Part shown: piece by piece, positions 26,734-35,386 of the stretch | How the letters are laid out: the number at the start of each line of letters is the position of its first letter | How positions within the stretch are numbered: position 1 is the first letter of the stretch | Source of the DNA: Cohnella pontilimi | Lineage (GTDB): Bacteria > Bacillota > Bacilli > Paenibacillales > Paenibacillaceae | Length of the DNA: 64,000 nt | Direction: 5' to 3' | NCBI RefSeq assembly: GCF_005049045.1 | Contig: NZ_SUPK01000008.1 | Location: forward strand, 124,001-188,000 | Position numbers and translations under genes: made by a program | Notes under the pieces: model-generated | Database searches by the model: none | Told to the model about the DNA's origin: nothing | The model's input: only the letters and a program-made list of their open reading frames with translations

Positions 26734-28002
26734 ATGGACTTTCCGATTCATTCGTTAAGCCGCGCCCGGGATGTTGACGGAGAAGCGGCGGAAGCTTACC
26801 TTAAGTATTTGGACATTCGGGCGGCATTTTTAATCGGCCGGTTCCGCAAGCATCCCGATTTCCCCGGCGTGCATACCGGTTATAATTCGATTACGGGCAT
26901 CGAGTTTGCGGAAGAAGACAATCTTCCGTACGGCTGGATCAACGGCAGAGGCGTGAGCGCCTTCTGCCGCTTTGCCGATGCGTTCCCGCATGCCAAAGAC
27001 GAGCTGATGGCGTTCGCCGGCCATACGGTCAGCTGGCTGGAGAAGCATCTGGCGCTGAACGACGGGCATATTCCGTTTCTGGCTGAACGCAGCGGGATGG
27101 AGAAACAGACGCAATGTCCTTGTCCGAAAGGCTATAAAAGCTACAGCGACTTGTACGGCGCGCTGGCATTCGTGGAATATGGGGCGAGGGTTCAGGACAA
27201 GCGGCTGGTCGCACTCGGAGTGAACTTGTTCGATCAAGCGATCGATGCGCTGAAAGCCAACCGGTTTGTGCCCGAACCGGACCCCATCTTCGAGGATCGT
27301 TTGTTCGAAAATCCGTATTCGATCGCGCTGGATACCGCCAACGATTTCTACAAACTGCTGGGCGACGCCCGCTATTTGCAGATGGCGGCTGATTTGACCG
27401 AGCATTTGCTGGATGCGCACTATGCCGAAGAGGCCGGGGCTTTCGTGGAATTCGCTTCGCTGGACGGCAAACCGCTGCGTGGTGAGAACGGCGACTATAT
27501 CGTCGATCCCGGACATTCCGTGGAATTTTGCAGCTTCGCCCTGGAATTCGCAAGGCTCGCCGTCCAGGCGGGGCAGTTCGGCAGCCTGGCGGAACGAATC
27601 CGCCGATTGGCCCCTAAGCTGCTGCTATGGAATGTGGAGAAAGGCTGGAACCGCAAGCATCCGGGCATGTTCAAATCGTTCGAAGCCGTTTCCGGACAAC
27701 CCGTCAACCGCACCATGCCTTGGTGGATTTTGCCTGAAACGATGCTTGGGCTTCTGCTTGGCTACGAATGCACGAAGGAAGAACTGTTTCTGGAGAAGTA
27801 CGTCGATGCGCACAATGCGTATTTCGGTATGTATATGAACGAAAAAACGAATTTCGGACCGTTTCAGAACATCGACGGAGATACAGGTTTGCCGGTTGAC
27901 ATCGTTCCAGCCTGCAAATTTCAGGATCCGGAATTTCATGCCGGGAAAAATATTTTAACTTGCACTCAGGTCATGGAGCGGATCGGTCTGGGCGCGCTTT
28001 AA
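26734..28002 (+). CDS. AGE-family (N-acylglucosamine 2-epimerase-like) protein
   Basis: 422 residues with the alpha/alpha-barrel pattern of the AGE/cellobiose-epimerase group: YKSYSDLYGALAFVEYG, ALDTANDFYKLLGD, VDPGHSVEFCSFALEFARL (His-Glu pair) and MPWWILPETMLGLLLGYE. The family interconverts sugar 2-epimers such as GlcNAc/ManNAc. As last gene of the operon it would epimerise the imported sugar before phosphorylation or deamination. A hexuronate or glucose-type substrate is possible. Confidence 0.82.
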   Translation: MDFPIHSLSRARDVDGEAAEAYLKYLDIRAAFLIGRFRKHPDFPGVHTGYNSITGIEFAEEDNLPYGWINGRGVSAFCRFADAFPHAKDELMAFAGHTVSWLEKHLALNDGHIPFLAERSGMEKQTQCPCPKGYKSYSDLYGALAFVEYGARVQDKRLVALGVNLFDQAIDALKANRFVPEPDPIFEDRLFENPYSIALDTANDFYKLLGDARYLQMAADLTEHLLDAHYAEEAGAFVEFASLDGKPLRGENGDYIVDPGHSVEFCSFALEFARLAVQAGQFGSLAERIRRLAPKLLLWNVEKGWNRKHPGMFKSFEAVSGQPVNRTMPWWILPETMLGLLLGYECTKEELFLEKYVDAHNAYFGMYMNEKTNFGPFQNIDGDTGLPVDIVPACKFQDPEFHAGKNILTCTQVMERIGLGAL

Positions 28003-28026
28003 CGGACGGAAGTAGTTTTCGAACTA

Positions 28027-28056
28027 TTGACAGCCAAAAGACAACTGTCTCATAAT
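28027..28056 (+). promoter_or_regulatory. sigma-A promoter of topB with repeated CAACTGT motif
   Basis: TTGACA, 18 bp, CATAAT. A CAACTGT motif occurs in the spacer and again at about +1 (28042 and 28062). Confidence 0.7.
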
Positions 28057-28077
28057 AAGAGCAACTGTAAACCGGGG

Positions 28078-28130
28078 AAGCACCTCACAAAGGCCAAACA
28101 CGCGAAGTGTTGCTTTGATGAGGTGCTCTT
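28078..28130 (+). promoter_or_regulatory. Long hairpin in the topB leader
   Basis: GCACCTCA pairs with TGAGGTGC, CAAAG with CTTTG, and CAAACAC partly with GTGTTG: a tall stem between the promoter and the TTG start. No U-run, so probably not a terminator. An outer ACAACTGTCTC/GAGACGGTTGT pairing could enclose it. Confidence 0.55.
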
Positions 28131-28194
28131 CATTTCGGGAGACGGTTGTGCCGAACGGACAAGGACAACAAATCAGTTAATGGGGTAAACCAAC

Positions 28195-30459
28195 TTGAAA
28201 ACGCTCGTTATCGCCGAAAAACCGGATATGGGACGCAATATCGCGGCCGTTATCGAACCTAAGGCGGTGAACAGACGGTCCTACCTCGAAGGGGAGCGTT
28301 ACGTCATCACTTGGGCGATCGGCCACTTGATCGGATTGGCCGAGCCGGATCACTATGACGAGAAGTACAAGAAATGGCGGCTTGACGATTTGCCTATCAT
28401 TCCGGAATCGTTCCGACTGCTTCCCAATCCCCGCACGAAGGATCAGCTGGGCGTCATCAAAGAGCTGGCAACCCGCTGCGGCGAACTGGTGAACGCTTGC
28501 GACGCCGGGCGCGAGGGACAGCATATTTTCTCGTTGATCCGGGAGTATTTGCGGCTGAGGCAGCCGGTGAAGCGCCTCTGGATCTCCGACCTGACACCCG
28601 AGACGATTCGCAAAGGGTTCGACGAGCTGAAGGACGACGCCGAGTACGGCAACCTCACGACGGCCGCCCGCGCCAGAAGCGAAGCGGATTGGCTGATCGG
28701 CATGAACGGTTCCCGCGCTTTTACGACCAAACACGGGGAGCTGCTGTCCGTCGGGCGCGTGCAGACGCCGGTTCTTGCCTTGATTTATGACCGGCAGCTG
28801 CAGATCGAATCTTTTGATTCCCTTAAATACTATGAAGTGTCCGGCGTATTTACGCAGCATGCGACGGTCTATAAAGGCTTGTGGCAGGGCGACCGCATCA
28901 CGGACCCGGACAAAGCGGAGAGCATCGCCGCCAAAGTGAAGGGTGTCCCTGCCAAGGTAGAATCCTATGAGCAAAAAGAAACGAAAGAGTATCCGTGGAA
29001 GCTGTACGATCTAACATTGCTGCAGCGGGACGCGAACGGCAAGTTCGGATTCTCGGCCAAGAAAACGCTCGACATCGCCCAAGCGCTGTACGAGAAACAT
29101 AAGGTCATTTCGTATCCGCGGACGAACTCAAACTACGTAACGGAGCAAAATATCCCGGAAATGCACCGTGTACTCGGGTCGCTTCGCGGCTCGGCGTACA
29201 ACGCACTCGTGGAAGGCGCGAATAAAAGTCTGGTGCACACCGGCAACCGCAACTTGTGCAATCCTTCCAAGGTGGAAGACCACCACGCCATCATGCCTAC
29301 GTATAAGCGACCCGGGACGTTAAGTCCTGAGGAACAAAAGCTGTACGACCTGATCGTCCGGCGGTTTTTATCGCATTTCTATCCTCCGGCGGAGTATAAA
29401 GTGCATACGGTGATGACCGAGGCGGCGGGCGAGCGGTTCAAGACGACCATCAAGGAGCGGCTGGCGGCCGGCTGGAAAGTCGTTTATGCGGACCAGGCGG
29501 ACAGCGGCGGCGGAAAGGGCGGCAAAAAGAACGCAAAGGATGACGGGGATTCGGCCAAAGAACGAGAGGAAGAAGCCGAGGAGACGGAGACGCCTTTCGT
29601 GCTGGACGCGAGCCTTCCGGTCACCTGTACGGATGCCGAGGTGAAGGCGAAAGAGACGCAGCCGCCCAAGCATTACACCGAAGGTACTTTGCTGAAGGCG
29701 ATGGAAAGCGCAGGCAAGCAGATCGAGGATGAAGAGCTGCGGGATGCGATGAAGGATTCCGGCCTCGGCACCCCGGCCACCCGGGCGGCAACGATCGAAC
29801 GGCTGAAGCAGGTCGGCTATATCGAGATGCAAGGCAAGAAGCTCATGCTCACCCGCAAAGGCCGGACGGCCATCGAGCTGATCCGCGGAGCGGGTGTGGA
29901 GCTGCTCGCATCGCCGGAAATGACCGGACAATGGGAGCGCCGGCTGAACGAGATTTCCCGCGGACAAGCTTCGGCCGACACGTTCATGACAAATGTGAAG
30001 AAGTTCGCGTCTCTGATTGTGGACCGGGTGCGCAATCAGCGGCAGGCGGCGAAAGCGGCGTTCGCTCCTGCGGAAGCAGCTGCGGGCGGTAAGGGCAAAG
30101 CGGGTTCCCGCAAGCGAAGCGGCGGCAGCACCTCCCCATCCAAGCCTGCGCCGCAGAAGGCGACAACCGCCGCGCCCGGCCCGGCCGGAACGATTGCACC
30201 TTGTCCGCGGCCCGGGTGCGGAGGCCATATCTTCATGGGGCGCAAAGGCTATGGCTGCAGCGAATATAAAGCCGGCTGCAAATTCGTCATCTGGAAAAAC
30301 AGCTTCGGCCGGGACTTGACCGATGCGATGATCCGCAGCCTGATCGACAAAGGCAAAACCGCCAAGCTCAAGCTGCAGGACGAGGCGGGCAACCCCGTGG
30401 AAGGACGAGTGCTGCTGAAGGATCCGGCGACAGGCGAATTGACGTGGGAACGCGTATAG
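28195..30459 (+). CDS. topB: DNA topoisomerase III
   Basis: 754 residues, type IA topoisomerase that decatenates and relaxes DNA through single-strand passage. The Toprim domain begins MKTLVIAEKPDMGRNIA and has the acidic NACDAGREGQ. The catalytic tyrosine is Tyr307 in VISYPRTNSNY. It has a Lys/Glu-rich low-complexity insert (about 438-470), an Ala/Gly/Lys-rich linker (about 625-665), and one C-terminal Cys zinc-finger-like module (CPRPGCGG...GCSEYKAGC). Initiation at TTG 28195 after GGGGT is unusually weak for a housekeeping enzyme. It stands alone between its promoter and a strong terminator. Confidence 0.95.
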   Translation: MKTLVIAEKPDMGRNIAAVIEPKAVNRRSYLEGERYVITWAIGHLIGLAEPDHYDEKYKKWRLDDLPIIPESFRLLPNPRTKDQLGVIKELATRCGELVNACDAGREGQHIFSLIREYLRLRQPVKRLWISDLTPETIRKGFDELKDDAEYGNLTTAARARSEADWLIGMNGSRAFTTKHGELLSVGRVQTPVLALIYDRQLQIESFDSLKYYEVSGVFTQHATVYKGLWQGDRITDPDKAESIAAKVKGVPAKVESYEQKETKEYPWKLYDLTLLQRDANGKFGFSAKKTLDIAQALYEKHKVISYPRTNSNYVTEQNIPEMHRVLGSLRGSAYNALVEGANKSLVHTGNRNLCNPSKVEDHHAIMPTYKRPGTLSPEEQKLYDLIVRRFLSHFYPPAEYKVHTVMTEAAGERFKTTIKERLAAGWKVVYADQADSGGGKGGKKNAKDDGDSAKEREEEAEETETPFVLDASLPVTCTDAEVKAKETQPPKHYTEGTLLKAMESAGKQIEDEELRDAMKDSGLGTPATRAATIERLKQVGYIEMQGKKLMLTRKGRTAIELIRGAGVELLASPEMTGQWERRLNEISRGQASADTFMTNVKKFASLIVDRVRNQRQAAKAAFAPAEAAAGGKGKAGSRKRSGGSTSPSKPAPQKATTAAPGPAGTIAPCPRPGCGGHIFMGRKGYGCSEYKAGCKFVIWKNSFGRDLTDAMIRSLIDKGKTAKLKLQDEAGNPVEGRVLLKDPATGELTWERV

Positions 30460-30473
30460 TCAGGCATTCACAC

Positions 30474-30524
30474 AAAACCACTCTCAGAAAACTGCCCGCG
30501 AAGGAGTTTTGAGAGTGGTTTTTA
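30474..30524 (+). terminator. Intrinsic terminator after topB
   Basis: ACCACTCTCA and TGAGAGTGGT, with AAAACT/AGTTTT extending the stem, then T5. Confidence 0.9.
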
Positions 30525-30534
30525 TACGTTAGAG

Positions 30535-31425
30535 TCAGGCTGCAGAAAATCCTGCTCGGATCTGTTCAATATCTTCGGGCTTCAGATCAAACCATTGCTC
30601 AAGAGTACCATCCTGAATTTCAACTTTTCCGTCGTATAGGTTCATTTGAATTTCTTTGCCAAAATAATAAAACGTCATTTTCATCCGTGCCTGCGATAAT
30701 GTTTTCGGCTTTTTAATTTCGGTTTTATGAGCATCATAGAAAGCTAAAGCGATCAGACGTATACGTCCGGCCGCCCACACATCATACTTGTCATCGACTT
30801 TTAGAAGTCCGCTGTTTACCATTTTTTCAACCGTGGATTCTTTGCCCAAATAAGAAGGCCTGCTCATGAATGCTTTTGCGAGTTGATAGGCGTCGTTCTC
30901 AACTCTATAAATTTCGCCGGGATAAAGATCGTCGAAGGATACAATCCCCATTTTTACGAGGCTTACCTTTACCGTCCCATTAGCAGTCGTGAGCAAATAA
31001 TCGACCGGTTCGATGTCCGCAATCGGCGGGCTGCCAAGAGGGGCTGTATCCTTGATCACAAACAGATTCGATACGCTGTTAAGCAAGTCGGGATCTGTAA
31101 TGGTTTTCGAGCCTTTGGCGTCTCTGATTTCAATCTTCTGAAGCTGTGGTACGGAAGTCAGGTCGGCAATATCCGGATACTGGGTGGCGAGCGGTTGTTG
31201 TGCGGCCATGCTGGACTGTACACTCATTTGCAGATCGTTGTATTTTTGTTGGGTGGCCTGCAGTTGTTCTTGAAGTTGGATGACTTGATCATGAAGGGCC
31301 TTATTCTCGCTTTGAATCCTCGATAAGTCCGGGTTTTTAAGTTCTTGCGCTATTGTGGGCTTATCTTCCGTGCATCCGCTCAAAATGCCGATAAACAGGA
31401 TGACGATACACAACGTTATTCTCAC
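30535..31425 (-). CDS. Lipoprotein with coiled coil, unknown function
   Basis: 296 residues from GTG 31425, chosen for GGAGG 8 bases upstream; this start gives a compact lipoprotein signal with the lipobox ILSGC (Cys18). A coiled coil covers about residues 35-75 (IQSENKALHDQVIQLQEQLQ). The C-terminal 200 residues look like a mixed alpha/beta domain with no motif I recognise. Anchored on the outer face of the membrane. Convergent with topB. Confidence 0.75.
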   Translation of the reverse strand: MRITLCIVILFIGILSGCTEDKPTIAQELKNPDLSRIQSENKALHDQVIQLQEQLQATQQKYNDLQMSVQSSMAAQQPLATQYPDIADLTSVPQLQKIEIRDAKGSKTITDPDLLNSVSNLFVIKDTAPLGSPPIADIEPVDYLLTTANGTVKVSLVKMGIVSFDDLYPGEIYRVENDAYQLAKAFMSRPSYLGKESTVEKMVNSGLLKVDDKYDVWAAGRIRLIALAFYDAHKTEIKKPKTLSQARMKMTFYYFGKEIQMNLYDGKVEIQDGTLEQWFDLKPEDIEQIRAGFSAA

Positions 31426-31575
31426 CGTATTCCCTCCAGCTCGGGATTGAGATACGCGCAACCTCGACGTCTGTGTCACAAGCTTGCTTAAGCGCTATCA
31501 TGAATATAGACTCGTTAGACGAGATCCGGGTTGCAAAGTCCAGCATTTTTTAAGATAAAAGGGTGTGTTCATCTC

Positions 31576-31887
31576 TTGAGACTGAGGCTCTCGTTATGGT
31601 TGCCACTAATCCAATTCATTTTGGTTATCTTTTCGGTGTTTATCGACTTGAGTTCCCAACATGGAGCCGGTGAAGGGAACAACCAGGTTGCTGCTAATCT
31701 GGTTTCAAACGTCGAGTACGGCATCAAAGCAGCTATGGGGTTAACGGACATCGTCAACTTCAGATTTATTTTTGTAACTGCGCTTTTAGGGATATTGTTT
31801 TGGTTTTGTGTGGGCGTCCTTCTGGATTTGCCATTCACTCTTTCGATCGCGAGGTTAAGTCCCGGAGCATCATTTCCAGCCTATTGA
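31576..31887 (+). CDS. Small membrane protein with two helices, uncertain
   Basis: About 103 residues from TTG 31576, preceded by AAAAGGG. Two clear hydrophobic helices (LPLIQFILVIFSVFI and FIFVTALLGILFWFCVGVLL) flank a polar stretch. No family recognised. Its 3' end overlaps the next, convergent small gene by about 50 bases, so one of the two may be mispredicted. Confidence 0.45.
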   Translation: MRLRLSLWLPLIQFILVIFSVFIDLSSQHGAGEGNNQVAANLVSNVEYGIKAAMGLTDIVNFRFIFVTALLGILFWFCVGVLLDLPFTLSIARLSPGASFPAY

Positions 31888-32023
31888 GCTTCCGATTATA
31901 GTGTCTGTAGGTAAGATATGCGGCGACCGTCTTCACCCCAAAAAATAAAACCGCCGCAATCGAAATGAGCAAATAATCGTGCGACAGTTGATGTAACAGC
32001 GCGTTTATTTTTTGCATTTTCAT
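31835..32023 (-). CDS. Small single-helix membrane protein
   Basis: 62 residues from ATG 32023 (AGGGG 7 bases upstream). One membrane helix (LLISIAAVLFFGVKTVAAYL) followed by a basic, probably helical tail NRKLNRLEMMLRDLTSRSKE. Looks like a small membrane-anchored regulator or assembly factor, but nothing identifies it. Confidence 0.55.
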   Translation of the reverse strand: MKMQKINALLHQLSHDYLLISIAAVLFFGVKTVAAYLTYRHYNRKLNRLEMMLRDLTSRSKE

Positions 32024-32062
32024 GAGCACACCCCTAGGACAGGATCCCGCCTGTCCACGGAA

Positions 32063-32215
32063 TTAATCTTCAGGCGTGCGGTCGAGATGAAGCGTCGTCA
32101 CCTCAGTGTAATCGCCGCGTTTTCTTTCTTTCTCGGTGGGTTCGGCCTCCAAGGTTTGGGCTTCATCCACGCCGGGGGCAATCGTGGGCTGCTCTGCGTC
32201 TGTTCGGTCTACCAC
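32063..32215 (-). CDS. Small acidic protein, 50 residues, unknown
   Basis: GTG start 8 bases after GAAGGAG. Begins MVDRTDAEQPTIAPGVDEA and ends LHLDRTPED; strongly acidic, no hydrophobic segment. No family recognised. Divergent from csoR, and co-directional with the 62-residue gene behind it. Confidence 0.5.
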   Translation of the reverse strand: MVDRTDAEQPTIAPGVDEAQTLEAEPTEKERKRGDYTEVTTLHLDRTPED

Positions 32216-32290
32216 ATAGAACACTCCTTCGGCCGGAATGTTCCTATCGTTCCCGGGGCAGGATGATTTATGCAAACGGAAAAAGTTCGA

Positions 32291-32320
32291 TTGACATACC
32301 CCATGGGGGTATATTAAAAT
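32291..32320 (+). promoter_or_regulatory. csoR-copZ promoter with CsoR operator
   Basis: TTGACA, 18 bp, TAAAAT. The palindrome ATACCCCATGGGGGTAT (32296-32312) fills the spacer. This GTACCCC-GGGGTA type of site is the known Cu(I)-sensor CsoR operator of Bacilli, so bound repressor would cover the promoter. Confidence 0.92.
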
Positions 32321-32341
32321 GGAGGCACAGAGGTGAGAGGG

Positions 32342-32677
32342 ATGGAGCAAACACAATCGGCGTGCCATATTCACGGCGGTGAAGGCGGGGGCCAGCCGGT
32401 CAGAAAAAGCCATCATTCCGATGAGATGAAGGCCAACCTAATCAACCGACTGAACCGGATCGAAGGTCAGGTGCGGGGCGTCAAAGGGTTAATTGAGAAA
32501 GATACTTACTGCGACGACGTACTGAACCAAATCGCGTCCATTCAATCCGCCTTGAACAGTGTCGGCAAACTGCTGTTGGAAGGCCATATGAGAAGCTGCA
32601 TTGTGGAGCGTATCCAGTCCGGCGAAACCGAAGTGGTCGACGAACTGCTGACGACGGTCCATAAGCTGATGAAATAA
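32342..32677 (+). CDS. csoR: Copper-sensing repressor CsoR
   Basis: 111 residues from ATG 32342. Four-helix DUF156 protein with the Cu(I) ligands in the right register: Cys57, His82 and Cys86, spaced 25 and 4 as in CsoR Cys36-His61-Cys65. NRLNRIEGQVRGVKGLI is the family signature. The N-terminal 30 residues are His- and Gly-rich, longer than in M. tuberculosis CsoR. It represses its own operon and is released by copper. Confidence 0.96.
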   Translation: MEQTQSACHIHGGEGGGQPVRKSHHSDEMKANLINRLNRIEGQVRGVKGLIEKDTYCDDVLNQIASIQSALNSVGKLLLEGHMRSCIVERIQSGETEVVDELLTTVHKLMK

Positions 32678-32699
32678 ATCGGAGAGGGAGGAATTGGAC

Positions 32700-32900
32700 A
32701 TGCAAAGCGTGACGCTGCAAGTAAAAGGAATGTCCTGCGGGCATTGCGTGAAATCGGTGGAGGGCGCGGTAAAGAACCTCGGAGGCACCGCCGAAGTGGA
32801 TTTGGCAAGCGGACAAGTGGCGGTTCGCTACGATGATTCCCAAGTGAAGCTCGAAGCGATCAAGGAAGCGATCGAAGATCAAGGCTACGACGTAGTTTGA
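32700..32900 (+). CDS. copZ: Copper chaperone CopZ
   Basis: 66 residues, ferredoxin-like HMA domain with the MxCxxC site GMSCGHC (Cys13, Cys16). Delivers Cu(I) to an export ATPase and to CsoR. It lies 22 bases after csoR in the same operon and is followed by a terminator; no copA follows. Confidence 0.95.
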   Translation: MQSVTLQVKGMSCGHCVKSVEGAVKNLGGTAEVDLASGQVAVRYDDSQVKLEAIKEAIEDQGYDVV

Positions 32901-32926
32901 AGTGAGCCTTTCGATCAGTGAAACAG

Positions 32927-32957
32927 GCCGATGCCTTCAGGGCATCGGCTTTTTTAA
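32927..32957 (+). terminator. Intrinsic terminator after copZ
   Basis: GCCGATGCC, TTCAG loop, GGCATCGGC, then T6. Confidence 0.93.
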
Positions 32958-32981
32958 TACGCCAGAATGGCCACGACGTGT

Positions 32982-33301
32982 CGCTGTAAGATAGTGTGAC
33001 TGACTTAGGGATGTGCGTAGTCGGGTCGGGTGCCGCTGTAAGATAGTGTGACTAACTAAGGGATTTGCGTGGTCGGGTCAGGTGCCGCTGTAAGAAAGTG
33101 TGAGTGACTTATGGATGTACGTGGTCGGGTCGGGTGCCGCTGTAAGATAGTGTGAGTGACTTAGGGATGTGCGTGGCCACGACGTGCCGCTGTAAGATAG
33201 TGTGAGTGACTTAGGGATGTGCGTAGTCGGGTCGGGTGCCGCTGTAAGATAGTGTGACTGACTTAGGGATGTGCGTGGTCGGGTCGGGAGTCGCTGTAAG
33301 A
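32982..33301. repeat. Tandem minisatellite array, about six copies of a 52-bp unit
   Basis: Units start at 32982, 33034, 33086, 33138, 33188, 33240 and a truncated one at 33292. Periods are 52 bp except one of 50. Each begins CGCTGTAAGATAGTGTGA and continues through a GACTTAGGGATGTGCGTG region to a GTCGGGTCGGGTGC end. Units differ at a few bases only. They fill the gap between the copZ terminator and ycgQ. No spacers vary, so it is not a CRISPR. Confidence 0.95.
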
Positions 33302-33329
33302 TTGAGGAGAGAAGGATAACGGCCGCTCC

Positions 33330-34244
33330 TCAATTCAGACCGAAATCCAAATCCGGATACACGTATGGGTCGTCGGCGGGTTTGATTTTCACGGCTTTCT
33401 CCAGCTTCAGGTTCATGATTTCACGGCCATTGTAGGTTGTTTTCCCCAGCGTTCCGGTTATGGTCAGCCAAGTGTCTTTCGCGTATTGTGCGTCTTCTGT
33501 ACCAACCACCATGACGCCGTACGGCAAAGCGTCCGCCGTGCAGCATTGTACGGCGAACCGGCCGAGAATGAACCGGTCGCTGCCGGTTGACTCGTCCCGG
33601 TAGACGAATCCGCTGATGGTCAGCTTTTTACCGACGAAATGGTCGAGGAACATATCGAGCGTCGTCAAAATTTCCATGTAGCTTTTTTCCGTGACGATGA
33701 TCTCTTGCTGCCCATAAATTTTCTTCCCATAATTCGCGTAGGACTCGGAAAACTGATCGGCCGGGAACAGAGCATCAAGCCCGGTCGGCGCGGGTGTGGA
33801 AGGTTCGGCAGGAGCGGGAGAAGGAGAGGGCTCCTTGACCTGCTGCTTGAACGCCGAGGAAGCGGACAGATTGATGCCTTTCTTGCCGGCCATCGAGCTT
33901 CCGATAATCGTGTCGGGCGTTACGAACGCTGTGAGCAGAGGGACGACAAACAATGCGTACATCCCGGCGCTCCGCCATACCGGGCCGGAAGAAGGGTGCG
34001 CGCAATCGCAGGAAACCTCGTCCCGGTTACCGTTCCATGCACGGATTGCCTCATACAATTGAACGGCGGCAATCACATACATGCCCATGGCGGCGAGTTT
34101 GACGTAAATTGTCATGCGCGGCGCGATATACAAGGTCAAATTGTCATTCTGCACAAGACGGATGATATAGAAAGCGAAGCCGCCCAATATCAGTGCGCGG
34201 ATTAAATGATGCAAAGTATGACGCAGGTTGATCGACGGTAGCAT
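33330..34244 (-). CDS. ycgQ: YcgQ (TIGR03943/UPF0703) membrane-anchored protein
   Basis: 304 residues from ATG 34244, chosen because GAGGTG lies 6 bases before it. Three hydrophobic segments in the first 120 residues, then a Pro-rich linker and an exported domain with KLTISGFVYRD, RFILGRFAVQCCTADALPYGVMV and TWLTITGTLG, typical of TIGR03943. Paired with the YcgR permease 16 bases upstream, as in B. subtilis. Function unknown; a role in metal handling has been suggested for the pair. Confidence 0.9.
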   Translation of the reverse strand: MLPSINLRHTLHHLIRALILGGFAFYIIRLVQNDNLTLYIAPRMTIYVKLAAMGMYVIAAVQLYEAIRAWNGNRDEVSCDCAHPSSGPVWRSAGMYALFVVPLLTAFVTPDTIIGSSMAGKKGINLSASSAFKQQVKEPSPSPAPAEPSTPAPTGLDALFPADQFSESYANYGKKIYGQQEIIVTEKSYMEILTTLDMFLDHFVGKKLTISGFVYRDESTGSDRFILGRFAVQCCTADALPYGVMVVGTEDAQYAKDTWLTITGTLGKTTYNGREIMNLKLEKAVKIKPADDPYVYPDLDFGLN

Positions 34245-34260
34245 CGGCTTCACCTCAAGT

Positions 34261-35313
34261 TCAGGATGGCAGGAACAGCTTTTCCAGCAGGATGGACGCA
34301 GCCAGCACCAACACGACGATGAGCACGGTCAGCTTGGCGACGAAGCGGGTACGGAAGACGGCCAGCATCATGAGCGTGTTTTTGAAATCGACCATCGGGC
34401 CGAGCACCAGGAAGCTGAGAAGCGCGCCCTTGGAAAAAGTTCCGGCGAAGGAGGCGGCGACGAAGGCGTCGGATGTGGAACAAAGCGAGATGATATAGGC
34501 AAATCCCATCATGAGCAAATGGGAGCCGATCAAACCGCCGCCCATCGAGACCAATTCACCCCGGCTGACGAACGTCTGGATGACGGCGGTCAGGAAACAG
34601 CCGATGACCAGGTATTTGCCCATTTCGAAAAATTCGTCGGAGGCGTGCGTGAACATTTGCAGTACTTTGTTTCCGCCTCGATGATGGTGTTCATGGTCGT
34701 GGCTATGTCCGTGGTGATGATCATGGTGATGGCCGTCATGCGCATGCGCGGGAGGTTCCGCTTTCAACGGGTCCCGCTTCAGGAATAGATAAAGAACCCA
34801 ACCGACCGCGGCGGCTACGACAAAGGCAAGGCCCATGCGGTAGTACGCCATTTCGTGCTGCGTCCGGAAAGCCATGTATGTAGCGGCGTAGGTGACCGGA
34901 TTCAAAATCGGAGCGGCGAGTATGTAGGCGATGCCGAGATAGGCCGGCATTCCTTTACGGATTAAACCGCGCACGATCGGAATCATGCCGCATTCGCACA
35001 CCGGCAGCAATACGCCGAGCAGACAGGCGAGAAGGACGCCGGGAATCGGGTGGTTCGGGATGATCCGGCGAATCAAGGAATCGGAGACGAACAAATGAAG
35101 AGCCGAGGACACGACGACTCCGAGCAGTATGAACGGAAGCGCCTCGAGGAAAATGCTGACGAATACGGTCTTGACGCTCTGCCACTGTTCCGGCTGGAAA
35201 GCGGCAAGCCAAGACAAAGACGGAACCGCGCGGTTCGTGAAAATCAGGTACAGGAAAATCAGACACCCTGCGGTAAGCAGGTTTAACGTCCAGCGGTACA
35301 CAGATTGAGGCAA
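34261..35313 (-). CDS. ycgR: YcgR (UPF0718) permease with His-rich loop
   Basis: 350 residues, eight to ten membrane segments, DUF318-type permease. It has PVCECGMIPIVRGLIRKG near residues 105-122. A His/Asp-rich cytoplasmic loop (about residues 190-211, mostly HH, HD, HG) is a likely metal-binding site for zinc, nickel or similar. TTG start with GGAGG upstream. It is co-transcribed with ycgQ. Confidence 0.9.
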   Translation of the reverse strand: MPQSVYRWTLNLLTAGCLIFLYLIFTNRAVPSLSWLAAFQPEQWQSVKTVFVSIFLEALPFILLGVVVSSALHLFVSDSLIRRIIPNHPIPGVLLACLLGVLLPVCECGMIPIVRGLIRKGMPAYLGIAYILAAPILNPVTYAATYMAFRTQHEMAYYRMGLAFVVAAAVGWVLYLFLKRDPLKAEPPAHAHDGHHHDHHHGHSHDHEHHHRGGNKVLQMFTHASDEFFEMGKYLVIGCFLTAVIQTFVSRGELVSMGGGLIGSHLLMMGFAYIISLCSTSDAFVAASFAGTFSKGALLSFLVLGPMVDFKNTLMMLAVFRTRFVAKLTVLIVVLVLAASILLEKLFLPS

Positions 35314-35386
35314 GATCGCGGCCCTCCCTGATCGAACTGCTTAGGAATCAGTATACGATATTCAAGGGGACCGGTATATAGACAAG

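Noticed and set aside
28078..28130. Terminator of the AGE gene or a T-box leader
   Set aside because: No U-run after the stem, and none of the T-box conserved sequence is present; it lies downstream of the topB promoter.
32982..33301. CRISPR array
   Set aside because: The units are tandem without unique spacers, and there is no cas gene.
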